64,000 nucleotides of DNA from an uncultured Acetatifactor sp. (GTDB lineage: Bacteria; Bacillota; Clostridia; Lachnospirales; Lachnospiraceae), in the NCBI GenBank assembly GCA_910579755.1, contig CAJTVB010000018.1:1-64000 (forward strand), written 5' to 3'. Positions 1 through 9,557 of the stretch are shown here, one piece after another. How positions within the stretch are numbered: the first letter of the stretch is position 1; each line of letters begins with the position of its first letter. The position numbers and the translations under genes are program-made. The notes below the pieces were generated by a model, which saw only the letters and a program-made list of their open reading frames with translations, did no database searches and was not told where the DNA came from.

Positions 1-401
1 ACATCGGACTTTTCTGCGTTGGGCAAAGGAGTATTCGGATGGGGATTAAAGTACATTTTACTATCCATGGTGATATTTGTCTGATTTCCTGAAATTTAGT
101 ATAACATGAGAGGATATTATTGGCAATGGGAAAGTGGATAAAAAGGTGTACTTTAGTATCCACAAGACAAGAGAAAAGAAATATATTTTGCGGTTTTGTT
201 ATATTTGGAGAATCGCCTGTGAGACTAAAGGCAAAGTGGTGTTTCGGTGATTCATGACTTTCGGATAAATAAGATTGGTGTAACTTAAGAGTCTGCTGAA
301 CTGATTACAATATTAGCGCGCATATCATTTTAATGGTTTCGTATTTGAAATATCTTTCTTGACGGAATGCCAATGAAATAAACTCTTTAAAACGATTTTA
401 A
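1..401. other. AT-rich intergenic stretch, no gene seen
   Basis: I see no convincing coding region here. The stretch is AT-rich. It holds a short related motif twice: near 48-70 (gtacattttactatcca) and near 146-165 (gtgtactttagtatccac). The second copy closes a 7-bp inverted repeat (gtggata near 134 with tatccac near 160). These could be operator-like or mobile-element-end sequences, but nothing in the sequence decides this. Confidence 0.4.
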
Positions 402-676
402 TTATTGGTCTTGATTATATTGTAGCAAATATTCTGGAGTGGTTCCCAGCAACTGCGCAAAAATATTGACCTCATAATCCGGAATAAAACGGGTGCCTGA
501 TTCTAACTTAATGATTGCAGTCTCTGTGATGAAGTCATATCCGGTTAATTGTGCCATGATGGCCAGTTTTTCTGTGTGAGTTTCTGCTCTTTGCGGAGCT
601 GGCGGATGCGCAGGCCACAGACATTTTTTCGTTTTTCGTCATACCAAAAGGCTTTCAAGGTGTTCGCTCCTATCAT
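402..676 (-). pseudogene. frameshifted XRE-family HTH regulator
   Basis: Read on the minus strand from an ATG at 676, the product begins MIGANTLKAFWYDEKRKN and enters a Cro/CI-type helix-turn-helix (LRIRQLRKEQKLTQ). The frame then breaks at a run of five A residues (plus-strand ttttt near 570-575). In the next frame the HTH continues as LAIMAQLTGYD, ITETAIIKLESGTRF and PEYLLQYNQDQ, and stops at 402. With one frameshift corrected it would be about 91 residues, the usual size of a small HTH_3 regulator. It lies immediately upstream of the NRPS gene and points away from it, so it may once have controlled that gene. Alternatives are a sequencing error in the homopolymer or a phase-variable tract. 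The HTH assignment is by motif only. Confidence 0.6.
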
Positions 677-739
677 GGGATAATCGAGATGCTTAACAAG
701 CATGTTTTGAAAAATGAAGGATTTATTTTGGAGGACAAG

Positions 740-3700
740 ATGGAATATTTTCACTTAACTACACCACAGCAGAACATCTGGAATCTGCAGAAATATTATA
801 AAGGTACCGCAATCGCCAACCTCTGCGGTGCTGTGTTTTTTCAGGAGAAACGGGACGAGGCGTTGCTTTGCAGGGCGATCTGCCGGTTTATCCGCAGCCA
901 GAGCGGTATCCGCCTGCGCTTTCACGAAGGGGAGGAACCCGGGCAGTATGTCTCGGAAGAGGTGAATGAGGACATTCCGGTCAGGACATTCCGTACAAGG
1001 GAAGAATTTGACGCTTATGCGGAAACCTGTGCAAAGGATCCCATAGGGCTGTCGGAGAGGCAGATGTACCGTTTTGTAGTTTTCCATTTGGAGCAGGAAA
1101 ACAGGAGCGGCATTCTGGCAGTGTTAAGCCACTTGATATCGGATGCTTGGACCTTTGGGTTGATGGCAAACCAGCTGGATGCGGAATACCGCAGGCTGGC
1201 AGGGGAGGGAGACGTAATCCTTCTGGAAGGGGACTATGCGGATTTTATACGGTCGGAGGATACGTACCTTGCATCCGGGCGTTATGAAAAGGATAAAAGC
1301 TACTGGGAGGGGAAATACCCTGTCCGCCCTGAGGAAAGCCCTGTAAAACTGCGTTCCGTATCGGCGGATTCTGTGGAGGCGGGACGGGTCACAAGAACAC
1401 TGCCGCCCTCACTGGAACAGGGGATTGCAGCCTATTGCAAAAGTCATCCGGTAACAGAGGCGGTATTGTTTGAGACAGCATTGATTATTTACCTGTCCCG
1501 CATTAACCCCGATATCCAGACAGTCACAGTCGGTGTTCCAGTGTTAAACAGGAGCAATGCGAGGGAGAAGGAGATTGCCGGGATGTTTGTATCTACCATG
1601 CCCCTTACGGTGGCTGTGGCAGGGGATACGGAGATAGCAGAACTGGCAGCACAGATCACGAAAGGGCATATGGATCTGTTCCGGCACCAGAAATATCCCT
1701 ATGCGGGCATCCTGCGGCAGCTCCGGGAGAAGCAGGATTTCTCCGGGAATCTGTACGATGTCATGGTCAGCTACCAGAATGCAAAAACGAAGACCGGGGC
1801 GGATACCAAATGGTATTCCAACGGCTGCAGCGAGGTGCCGCTGCTGGTACATATTGATAACCGCGACGGGAAAGAGTGCCATACCATCAATGTGGATTAC
1901 CAAGCGGCGGTGTTCCGTGACGGGACGGAAGTGGAGCTACTCATAGAACGGCTGGAATACATTCTGGAACAGATCGTGGCAGAGGCTGCGGAGAAAGTCG
2001 GGGATATCGGAATTGTTCCCAAGCGGGAATATGACAGGATTGTGTATGAATTTAATGACACCCATGTAGAATACCCAAGGGAGAAGTGCATCCATGAGCT
2101 GTTTATGGAGCAGGCAGACAAAACGCCGGAGCGGACGGCATTGGTGTTTGAAGATAAGAAGTTTACCTATAAGCAATTGGATGAGATGTCAAATTCGCTG
2201 GCGCATTTCCTGCGGGAGAAAGGGATACAGCCGGGGGATGTGGTGCCGATTATTGCAAAGCGGAGCTGGCATGTCGTTGTGGCTATGCTGGGGGTGCTGA
2301 AGGCTGGCGGGGCGTATATGCCGGTTGCCCCAAACTATCCAATGGAGAGAATTAAAGATGTTGTTATAGGGGCTGGTGCAAAGCTTGTATTATACTATCA
2401 ATTTTGCGGTGAAACAGGAATAGAAATGTATGATGTTTCGACAATAGATTATAGTTATCATATTGATACACTTGAGAATAGAAATAGTAGTACAGATCTG
2501 TGTTATGTTATTTATACTTCAGGATCAACAGGAAAACCTAAAGGTATATGTCAAACACATAAATGCTTAAGCAATTTGATTAATTGGCAGGAAAAGGAGA
2601 CTACCGCAATTGGTTGTAATATCTTAAGTTCAACCATTATAACCTTTGATGTTTCTTTGCAGGAAATTATGTATTCACTATTAAATGGTGGATGTCTGTA
2701 TTTTACTAATGATGATGTGAAAATGAATATATCAAAATATTTGCATTATATTGATGAAAATAAAATTGACACATTGTTTACAACACCATCTTATTTTAAT
2801 ATGCTTGTGAAAATGGGAGTAGCAAAGAAACTGGAGGGTGTTCGCAGGATTTTCTTTGCAGGTGAAAAGTTAGAAATCGATAAAAAAGTATTTGAACAAT
2901 ATGTGCAAAAAACAGTGATACAAAATCAGTACGGACCGGCAGAAACACATGTTGCAACAAGTAAAAAGGTGGACAATTTTTCTGATATCACAATCGGCAC
3001 TCCCATAGCCAACACACAGATTTACATTTTGGACAGTGACCAGCGTCCCGTTCCTATCGGCGTACCCGGGGAGCTTTGTATTGCCGGGGAGGGTGTGGGG
3101 AAGGGGTACTTAAACCGCCCGGAGCTGACTGCAGAGCGTTTTGTACCCAACCCCTTTGCTGTGGCAGAAAACCACCACGGGAAAACCATGTACCGCACAG
3201 GTGACCTGGCCCGGTTCCGCAGTGACGGGGAGATCGAGTATCTTGGACGAATGGATACCCAGGTGAAGATCCGGGGACTGCGCATCGAGCTGGGGGAGAT
3301 TGAGAGTGTCATGGGAAGCTTTCCAGGCGTGGGTTTGTGCGCCGTGGCGGATAGGCGGGACGAGACGGGCAGGCAGTACCTTGTGGGGTATTATACTGTG
3401 GCTGCGGAGACACCCTCTGGCCTGGATGAGAAAGCCCTGCGGTTGCATTTGTCTGCCAAGTTGCCAAAGTACATGGTGCCGAATTACTTCATGCGGCTGG
3501 ATGTCATGCCCATGACTGCCAGCGGAAAGACGGACAGGAAGAGCCTGCCTGTGCCGGACTTTTCACAGCAGACGTCGGAATATGCGCCTCCGGAGACGGA
3601 TGCGGAGAAAAAGCTGGCGGAAATCTGGCAGGAGCTGCTACAGGTGGAGCGGGTCGGCAGGACGGACGACTTTTTTGAGCTGGGCGGGGACAGCCTGCTT

Positions 3701-6700
3701 GCCATTTCCATGCTGACTGAGATAGAGAAAGGTTTCCGGGTAGAGCTTTCCGTCAGGGAGATTATGGAGCATTCCGAACTGGCGGCGTTGGCACGGTGTC
3801 TGGAAGATGCCCGTGGGTTAGTCTGCCTTGATACAGCAAGCGGCGGTATGGTGGAAGGCACTGCCGTTGGAAGGATTATCGCCCGTCATGCAGACCGGTA
3901 TCCCCTGCTCCCCCAGCAGAAGGCAGTTTATGCGGCCTGCATGAAAGAACCGGGCACCTTGGTCTATAACATGCCCGCTAAAATTATCCTGCCGAATGCA
4001 ATTGACAGGGATAGGCTTAAGGGAAGTATTGCCAGGGTGCTAGACCGGCATAAGCTGTTAAAAAGCTGCATCCGTATGGATGAGGCGGGACTGTACGGTG
4101 TTTATGACGGGGATGCCCAGATTGTGTTTGAGGAATACAAAACGGGGAAGGAGGATGCCTTTGTAAGACCCTTTGACCTGGGGAAAGCGCCCCTTGTGCG
4201 TGTGGGCTTTACGGAGGATGCCCTGCTGTTCGACATGCACCACATTATTGCGGACGGGGCTTCCATGAATATCCTGCTGGGGGAGATTACCGCCGTGTAT
4301 GAGGGCGGCGCATTGCCGCAGGCGGAGGCGGAGTACTCGGATTACGCGGTATATTTTTACGGGCTGGATACAAAGGAGCATAAGGCGTATTTTCAAGAAG
4401 CGCTGAAATGCGGCTGGGAGCCGGTAACGTTGCCTGAGACGAAAAACCCGGGGAAGGGCGGTGAGTCCCGGCTGTACAAAATACCGGAAGGAGTGTTCTC
4501 AGGGGCAAGGAAATACGCCAGGGAGAACGGCCTGACGGACACCATGGTTTTCCTGGGAACATACGGAATCCTGCTGTCCAAGTATACAGGGCGGAAGGAG
4601 ATTCTGAGCAGCATTATCCTACAGAACCGAACCTATGCGGACACTAGGGACATGGTGGGGATGTTTGTAAACACGTTGCCGTTCTGCCTTGCACTGGGAA
4701 ACTGTGCCGGGACGGGGGACAGCGTTACAGGGTATATGCGAGATGTAAAGGAGAAGCTGCTGGGACTGTTCCGTTATCAGGAGCTGCCTTTTGAGGAGAT
4801 TTCTGAAGCAGTCAGGATGAATGACAGGTCGGTTATCAATACGTCCTTTGTATACCAGGGGGACGGGGAGAAGACTCTGTCCCTGGACGGGCAGGAACTG
4901 GCACCGTTGTTTATGGACACTCATACAGCGAAATTTGACCTGTCCATGGAGCTTACCCCCACAGGGAATGACTGCAGGCTCCGGCTGGAATATAACCTGG
5001 CGAAATATGACGGGCAGCTGATGGATGCCCTGGTGGAAGGCTATATCCGCATCCTGGGGCAGCTGGGGAAGAAGAGGCTGGCGGATATCTCCGTGCTGTC
5101 AGCGGAAGAGTACCACAGGATAGTGGAAGGGTTCAACGATACCTATGTGGAATACCCAAGGGAGAAGTGCATCCATGAGCTGTTCACGGAGCAGGTGTAC
5201 AAAACGCCGGAGCGGACTGCGCTGGTATTTGAGGACAAAGAGTTTACCTATAGGCAGCTGGATGAGATGTCAAATTCGCTGGCGCATTTCCTTCGGGAAA
5301 AAGGGATACAGCGGGGGGACGTGGTGCCGATTATTGCCAGGAGGAGCTGGCATGTCATAGCGGCTATGCTGGGGGTGCTGAAGGCTGGTGGGGCGTATAT
5401 GCCGGTAGATCCGAACTACCCGGAGGACAGAATTGAATATATGCTGTCAGAAACACAGGCTAAGATTGTCCTGGTATGCGGATATACAAATAATGGCACA
5501 TATGAAGTGGTTGATCTGGCCGAAGTGGATTATGGGAAACATACGGTACAGATAGAAAACCATAATTCCAGTGATGATATATGCTATGTATTGTATACGT
5601 CAGGCTCTGCGGGCAGACCGAAGGCGGTATGTATAAGTCATACCAATATGGCTAATTTTATCAGCAACAATATTAATAATCATTATCAGCATGCAATGCT
5701 GGGTACATGCAGTACAGTGCTTGCAGATACGGAATTTATATTTGACATATCGGCATTTGAAATATTTTTATCGCTGCTGAACGGGCTGTGCCTTATCCTG
5801 ACAAAGGAGATAATGGATGCCCAATACCTTGCCGGGCTGATTGAGAAATACTATGTTGACGCACTCCATATTACACCGACAAAGCTGCTGACACTGCTTC
5901 ATGACCGGGCGTTTCAAAAGGCAACTGCGCAGATAAAAGTTTTGATGGTCGGTGCGGAAGTCTTCACGGAGAATCTGTACCAGACAGTATCAAGGTACAC
6001 GGATGCCGCTATATATAATGGATATGGCCCCACAGAAACAACAATTGGAGCTTCTTTTAAAAAGGTAAACGGTAGTGATATTACCATCGGTACTCCCATT
6101 GCCAACACCCAGATCTACATCCTGGACAGTGACCAGCATCCCGTTCCTATCGGCGTACCCGGGGAGCTTTGTATTGCCGGGGAGGGTGTTGGGAAGGGGT
6201 ACTTAAACCGCCCGGAACTGACCGCAGAGCGTTTCGTGCCAAACCCCTTTGCTACGGCAGAAAACCACCACGGGAAAACCATGTACCGCACAGGAGACCT
6301 AGCCCGGTTCCGCAGTGACGGGGAGATCGAGTATCTTGGGCGCATGGACACCCAGGTGAAGATCCGGGGACTGCGGATTGAACTGGGGGAGATCGAGAGC
6401 GTCATGGGAAGCTTTCCGGGTGTGGGGCTGTGTGCCGTGGCGGACAAGCGGGACGAGATGGGCAGGCAGTACCTTGTGGGGTATTATACTGTGGCTACGG
6501 AGACACCCTCTGATCTAGATGAAAAAGCCCTGCGGGGGCATTTGTCCGCCAAGTTGCCCAAGTACATGGTGCCGAATTACTTCATGCGGCTGGAAACCAT
6601 GCTTATGACCGCCAGCGGCAAGACGGACAGAAAAAGCTTACCAGAGCCGGATTTTTCACAGCAGAAAAGGGAGTATGTCCCGCCGGTTACGGAGAAGGAA

Positions 6701-8122
6701 AAGGAGTTGTGCCGCCTGATGGAGGAACTGCTGCATGTGGAGCAGGTGGGTGTGACGGATGGCTTTTTTGAGCTGGGCGGTGACAGCCTGACGGCGATAG
6801 AATTCGTGGCGAAGGCCCATGACAGAGGGATTGTTTTTTCACTGCAGAATATTTTTGATTTCTCTGCCGTGGGGCAGTTGTGTGAGCATATGGAGGCGGG
6901 GGATGAGGCAAAGATTCGCTACGAGCCTGGGGACTTTGACAAGTACCAGGGCCTGCTTGCGGAGAATGTGATTGACGGGGCATTTATCCCGGAGAGGAAA
7001 TCCCTTGGGAATGTGCTGCTAACCGGCGCAACAGGGTTCCTTGGGGCGCATGTGCTGGACGGGCTGATGCGGGAGGAGGCCGGAAAGGTTTACTGCCTGG
7101 TGCGGGACGGGGAAGGCGGCAGCGGCGGCAAACGGCTTCAGGAGATCCTGAGGTATTATTTTGGAGACAGGTATGAGGCAGAATTTGCCCGGAGAATTAT
7201 TCCTGTCAGCGGGGACATTGAGGCGGAAACATTGTCGAAGAACATGCCGGGGGATGTACGGACTGTAATTCACACGGCGGCAAGCGTCAAGCATTATGGC
7301 TCCTATGAGTATTTCAACCGCGTCAACGTGGAGGGAACAAGGCATGTGGTAAATTATGCGAAGTCAGTGGGGGCAAGACTGATTCATATTTCAACCCTGA
7401 GCGTCAGCGGAAACAGTCTGGCGGATGAGTTTGCGGTGTACCGTTCGGAGGAGGAGAAATTCTTTGGCGAGACCTCGCTCTATATCGGACAGCCTCTGGA
7501 TAATGTCTATGTCCACAGCAAGTTTGAGGCGGAGCGGGCGGTTCTGGACGCCATGCTTACAGGGCTGGACGCCAAGATTATCCGTGTGGGCAACCTGACC
7601 AGCCGGGCATCGGACTACAAGTTCCAGCCCAATTATAGACAGAACGCATTCCTTACGAGATTTAAGGCCATCCTGGAGTTTGGCCTGTTCCCGGATTACC
7701 TGATGTCTTTGTATTCCGAATTCTCCCCCATAGACCTGACGGCGGAGGGAATCGTGAAGATTGCGCAGTATGCAGACAGGCAGACCGTATTCCACTTAAA
7801 CAGCAACCGGCCTATCTATTTTGACCGCTTCCTGGAAGTAGTACGAGAACTGGGGATTTCCATGAAGGTGGTAGACAGTGACAGCTTTAACCGGGCGTTG
7901 CGGGAGACCATTCGTGACCGTGTCACGGAATATATTTTCGAGGCGTTCCAAAATGATATGGATGCCCAGGGGCGGCTTTTGTATGACAGCAATATCCATA
8001 TCGAAAATGATTTTACGGTGTGGTTTTTGAAAAGGCTGGGATTTGAGTGGAATGAAATTGACTTGGAATATATCCAAGGGTATGTGGAGTATTTCCGAGA
8101 GATTGGGTATCTGGAAATTTGA
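740..8122 (+). CDS. two-module NRPS with terminal thioester reductase (C-A-T-C-A-T-R)
   Basis: A 2460-residue nonribosomal peptide synthetase. I chose ATG 740 because GGAGGA lies just before it; an upstream in-frame ATG at 689 has no good site. The domain order is C1 (about 1-430), A1 (about 440-935), T1 (LGGDSL, about 985), C2 (about 1050-1450), A2 (about 1465-1960), T2 (LGGDSL, about 2013) and reductase (about 2090-2460). C1 has a degenerate SHLISDA motif at 130-136, with the second His and the Asp kept; C2 has canonical HHIIADG. The reductase shows LTGATGFLGAH and a YVHSK Tyr/Lys pair, so release should be by NAD(P)H reduction to an aldehyde or alcohol. A condensation domain at the N terminus suggests the first amino acid is N-acylated. 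The architecture matches gut clostridial synthetases reported to make dipeptide aldehydes. No phosphopantetheinyl transferase or exporter is adjacent. Substrates are not known. Confidence 0.93.
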   Translation: MEYFHLTTPQQNIWNLQKYYKGTAIANLCGAVFFQEKRDEALLCRAICRFIRSQSGIRLRFHEGEEPGQYVSEEVNEDIPVRTFRTREEFDAYAETCAKDPIGLSERQMYRFVVFHLEQENRSGILAVLSHLISDAWTFGLMANQLDAEYRRLAGEGDVILLEGDYADFIRSEDTYLASGRYEKDKSYWEGKYPVRPEESPVKLRSVSADSVEAGRVTRTLPPSLEQGIAAYCKSHPVTEAVLFETALIIYLSRINPDIQTVTVGVPVLNRSNAREKEIAGMFVSTMPLTVAVAGDTEIAELAAQITKGHMDLFRHQKYPYAGILRQLREKQDFSGNLYDVMVSYQNAKTKTGADTKWYSNGCSEVPLLVHIDNRDGKECHTINVDYQAAVFRDGTEVELLIERLEYILEQIVAEAAEKVGDIGIVPKREYDRIVYEFNDTHVEYPREKCIHELFMEQADKTPERTALVFEDKKFTYKQLDEMSNSLAHFLREKGIQPGDVVPIIAKRSWHVVVAMLGVLKAGGAYMPVAPNYPMERIKDVVIGAGAKLVLYYQFCGETGIEMYDVSTIDYSYHIDTLENRNSSTDLCYVIYTSGSTGKPKGICQTHKCLSNLINWQEKETTAIGCNILSSTIITFDVSLQEIMYSLLNGGCLYFTNDDVKMNISKYLHYIDENKIDTLFTTPSYFNMLVKMGVAKKLEGVRRIFFAGEKLEIDKKVFEQYVQKTVIQNQYGPAETHVATSKKVDNFSDITIGTPIANTQIYILDSDQRPVPIGVPGELCIAGEGVGKGYLNRPELTAERFVPNPFAVAENHHGKTMYRTGDLARFRSDGEIEYLGRMDTQVKIRGLRIELGEIESVMGSFPGVGLCAVADRRDETGRQYLVGYYTVAAETPSGLDEKALRLHLSAKLPKYMVPNYFMRLDVMPMTASGKTDRKSLPVPDFSQQTSEYAPPETDAEKKLAEIWQELLQVERVGRTDDFFELGGDSLLAISMLTEIEKGFRVELSVREIMEHSELAALARCLEDARGLVCLDTASGGMVEGTAVGRIIARHADRYPLLPQQKAVYAACMKEPGTLVYNMPAKIILPNAIDRDRLKGSIARVLDRHKLLKSCIRMDEAGLYGVYDGDAQIVFEEYKTGKEDAFVRPFDLGKAPLVRVGFTEDALLFDMHHIIADGASMNILLGEITAVYEGGALPQAEAEYSDYAVYFYGLDTKEHKAYFQEALKCGWEPVTLPETKNPGKGGESRLYKIPEGVFSGARKYARENGLTDTMVFLGTYGILLSKYTGRKEILSSIILQNRTYADTRDMVGMFVNTLPFCLALGNCAGTGDSVTGYMRDVKEKLLGLFRYQELPFEEISEAVRMNDRSVINTSFVYQGDGEKTLSLDGQELAPLFMDTHTAKFDLSMELTPTGNDCRLRLEYNLAKYDGQLMDALVEGYIRILGQLGKKRLADISVLSAEEYHRIVEGFNDTYVEYPREKCIHELFTEQVYKTPERTALVFEDKEFTYRQLDEMSNSLAHFLREKGIQRGDVVPIIARRSWHVIAAMLGVLKAGGAYMPVDPNYPEDRIEYMLSETQAKIVLVCGYTNNGTYEVVDLAEVDYGKHTVQIENHNSSDDICYVLYTSGSAGRPKAVCISHTNMANFISNNINNHYQHAMLGTCSTVLADTEFIFDISAFEIFLSLLNGLCLILTKEIMDAQYLAGLIEKYYVDALHITPTKLLTLLHDRAFQKATAQIKVLMVGAEVFTENLYQTVSRYTDAAIYNGYGPTETTIGASFKKVNGSDITIGTPIANTQIYILDSDQHPVPIGVPGELCIAGEGVGKGYLNRPELTAERFVPNPFATAENHHGKTMYRTGDLARFRSDGEIEYLGRMDTQVKIRGLRIELGEIESVMGSFPGVGLCAVADKRDEMGRQYLVGYYTVATETPSDLDEKALRGHLSAKLPKYMVPNYFMRLETMLMTASGKTDRKSLPEPDFSQQKREYVPPVTEKEKELCRLMEELLHVEQVGVTDGFFELGGDSLTAIEFVAKAHDRGIVFSLQNIFDFSAVGQLCEHMEAGDEAKIRYEPGDFDKYQGLLAENVIDGAFIPERKSLGNVLLTGATGFLGAHVLDGLMREEAGKVYCLVRDGEGGSGGKRLQEILRYYFGDRYEAEFARRIIPVSGDIEAETLSKNMPGDVRTVIHTAASVKHYGSYEYFNRVNVEGTRHVVNYAKSVGARLIHISTLSVSGNSLADEFAVYRSEEEKFFGETSLYIGQPLDNVYVHSKFEAERAVLDAMLTGLDAKIIRVGNLTSRASDYKFQPNYRQNAFLTRFKAILEFGLFPDYLMSLYSEFSPIDLTAEGIVKIAQYADRQTVFHLNSNRPIYFDRFLEVVRELGISMKVVDSDSFNRALRETIRDRVTEYIFEAFQNDMDAQGRLLYDSNIHIENDFTVWFLKRLGFEWNEIDLEYIQGYVEYFREIGYLEI
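2070..2336 (+). repeat. duplicated A-domain N-terminal block, copy 1 (partner 5151-5417)
   Basis: This block starts at aatacccaagggagaag and runs through the A1-A2 motifs of adenylation domain 1. It is repeated at 5151-5417 in module 2 at a constant offset of 3081 bases with few differences. It ends abruptly after ggcgtatatgccggt, where the two modules stop resembling each other. Such near-identity suggests recent duplication or gene conversion. Confidence 0.85.
2983..3571 (+). repeat. duplicated A-domain C-terminal block, copy 1 (partner 6076-6664)
   Basis: From about 2983 (just before atcggcactccc) to the cacagcag at 3564-3571, this segment is nearly identical to 6076-6664 at a constant offset of 3093 bases. 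It encodes motifs A6 to A10 (GELCIAGEG, YRTGDLARF, KIRGLRIELGE, MTASGKTDRK). With the other block it frames a divergent substrate-binding core in each module. Confidence 0.85.
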
Positions 8123-8208
8123 TGGAGGAGGTGTTGAAATAATATTGTTTCTGCATATTATGGGGCAGAAATGGGGTTGATAATTGATTCGGAAGGATAG
8201 AAACAAAA

Positions 8209-8646
8209 ATGATATTGACAAAGTTAGTATATGATCAATTATTGAATTGCTCTAAAGTACCTCCAGAAATAGGTGGTATATTAGGAAGCAGGGATAAAAT
8301 AGTAAATAAGGTTATATTTGATAAGGGGATAAGTACTGCTAACGATTGCGTCTATATTCCCAACGTATATCAGCTAAATCAATTAATTTTACAGTGGTCA
8401 AAAATGAAGATTACTTTTTCCGGAATGTTTCATACACATGCGGATCAGTGGTCTGCGTTTTCTATGGATGATATAAGGTATATTAGAACTATACTTATTT
8501 CGATGCCTGCCACAATTAATGAATTATATTTTCCAATAGTATTTCCGGGTAGAATGATTAAGTCTTATATAGCAAGAAGGAAAGGAAAGGATGTGGATAT
8601 TATTGAAGACTCAATATTAGTTGAAGGAGATGAAAGACTTAGATAG
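8209..8646 (+). CDS. JAMM/MPN-family (Prok-JAB) metallopeptidase
   Basis: A 145-residue protein with a complete JAMM zinc-peptidase signature: an upstream Glu in PEIGGILGS, then HTH, seven residues, Ser, two residues and Asp (HTHADQWSAFSMDD). This is the H-x-H-x7-S-x2-D pattern of isopeptidase-type JAB domains. Prokaryotic members cleave after ubiquitin-like or sulfur-carrier C termini, or act on small amide substrates. The ATG at 8209 follows GGAAGG with good spacing. The gene begins 86 bases after the NRPS stop on the same strand, and the 257-residue ankyrin-like gene follows it closely. Base composition is much more AT-rich than the NRPS, so it was probably acquired separately. No ubiquitin-like or E1-like partner is visible nearby. 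The fold assignment is firm; the substrate is unknown. Confidence 0.8.
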   Translation: MILTKLVYDQLLNCSKVPPEIGGILGSRDKIVNKVIFDKGISTANDCVYIPNVYQLNQLILQWSKMKITFSGMFHTHADQWSAFSMDDIRYIRTILISMPATINELYFPIVFPGRMIKSYIARRKGKDVDIIEDSILVEGDERLR

Positions 8647-8670
8647 AGCATATGAGAAAGGGTAGATAAA

Positions 8671-9444
8671 ATGGCTGATATTTTATTAGATGCATTGAAC
8701 AAAAAAGATTATGGTACGGCTAAGGAGCTTATTCAGCAGGGAAGAAGATTGCATGATATAGAGGAATATGCATTTGAAAAAGCTTTATATAGTTATTTGG
8801 CGGACTATAGAATGATGGAATTCTTAACACAAAATGGATATAATGCATTTTTCTTTCCCAGGCCACAATGTAGAGATGGAAGAGAACGTCCATGGGGAGT
8901 ACTGACTCGAGCATTCGTTTTAAAAGAGTATAGAATTATGGATTTGTTGTTTGGCGCAGGCTTTAATTTGTTTGTTGGTAGCTGGGGTAATGGTTGCGAG
9001 TGGTATTGGGTTGAAGGTAGAGATGAACCATATCCTCTTTGGAAGTGGTTATTTACTCAAACATTCAATAAGGCGGTAATAAATATGATGTTGAGTCATG
9101 GATGTCCAGCTATTGAGTTTGATGATCCGGATTATCATGATGATGTAAGGCGCTATATAAATAGCAAACCACAAATTAAATTGAAAAGTTTTGCATTAGG
9201 GTATTGGTGGAATGAAATTCCTGTTCCTAAAGTTCCTCATTTTGGCCTTTTTACATTAAGATCAACTAAAGAGCACTTGAATAAGAAATATGAGGAAGAA
9301 ATGCAAGAATATGAGGAACGCTCAAAAATTCGGAAGGAATATATAGATAGAATTACGAAGGAAGAATGGAAGGCGTTCGAAGAGCAAGGGAAAATATCAA
9401 GAATGGCGACGGAAGCTCTGGCTAATATGGTAAAAAATAGTTAA
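8671..9444 (+). CDS. ankyrin-repeat-like protein of unknown function
   Basis: 257 residues with no signal peptide or membrane segment. The first 150 residues show about four helical pairs of ankyrin type, for example KKDYGTAKELIQQG, ADYRMMEFLTQNGYN, LKEYRIMDLLFGAGFN and NKAVINMMLSHGC. The last 60 residues are highly charged and probably helical. The start follows a GAGAAAGGG site and lies 24 bases after the JAMM gene, so the two are probably cotranscribed. The DNA is AT-rich like its neighbour. Stand-alone ankyrin-like proteins of this size often serve as binding partners, including immunity proteins, but nothing here proves that. I do not recognise a specific family. Confidence 0.65.
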   Translation: MADILLDALNKKDYGTAKELIQQGRRLHDIEEYAFEKALYSYLADYRMMEFLTQNGYNAFFFPRPQCRDGRERPWGVLTRAFVLKEYRIMDLLFGAGFNLFVGSWGNGCEWYWVEGRDEPYPLWKWLFTQTFNKAVINMMLSHGCPAIEFDDPDYHDDVRRYINSKPQIKLKSFALGYWWNEIPVPKVPHFGLFTLRSTKEHLNKKYEEEMQEYEERSKIRKEYIDRITKEEWKAFEEQGKISRMATEALANMVKNS

Positions 9445-9557
9445 AGCGGAGCAAAGATTTTAAGGCTAGTTACTTAGAAACTATATAACATTGACAATAT
9501 TGTAGTTCTTTATTATACACATATTGTAAAAAACATAAGAAAGAAGGAGTACGGGAA

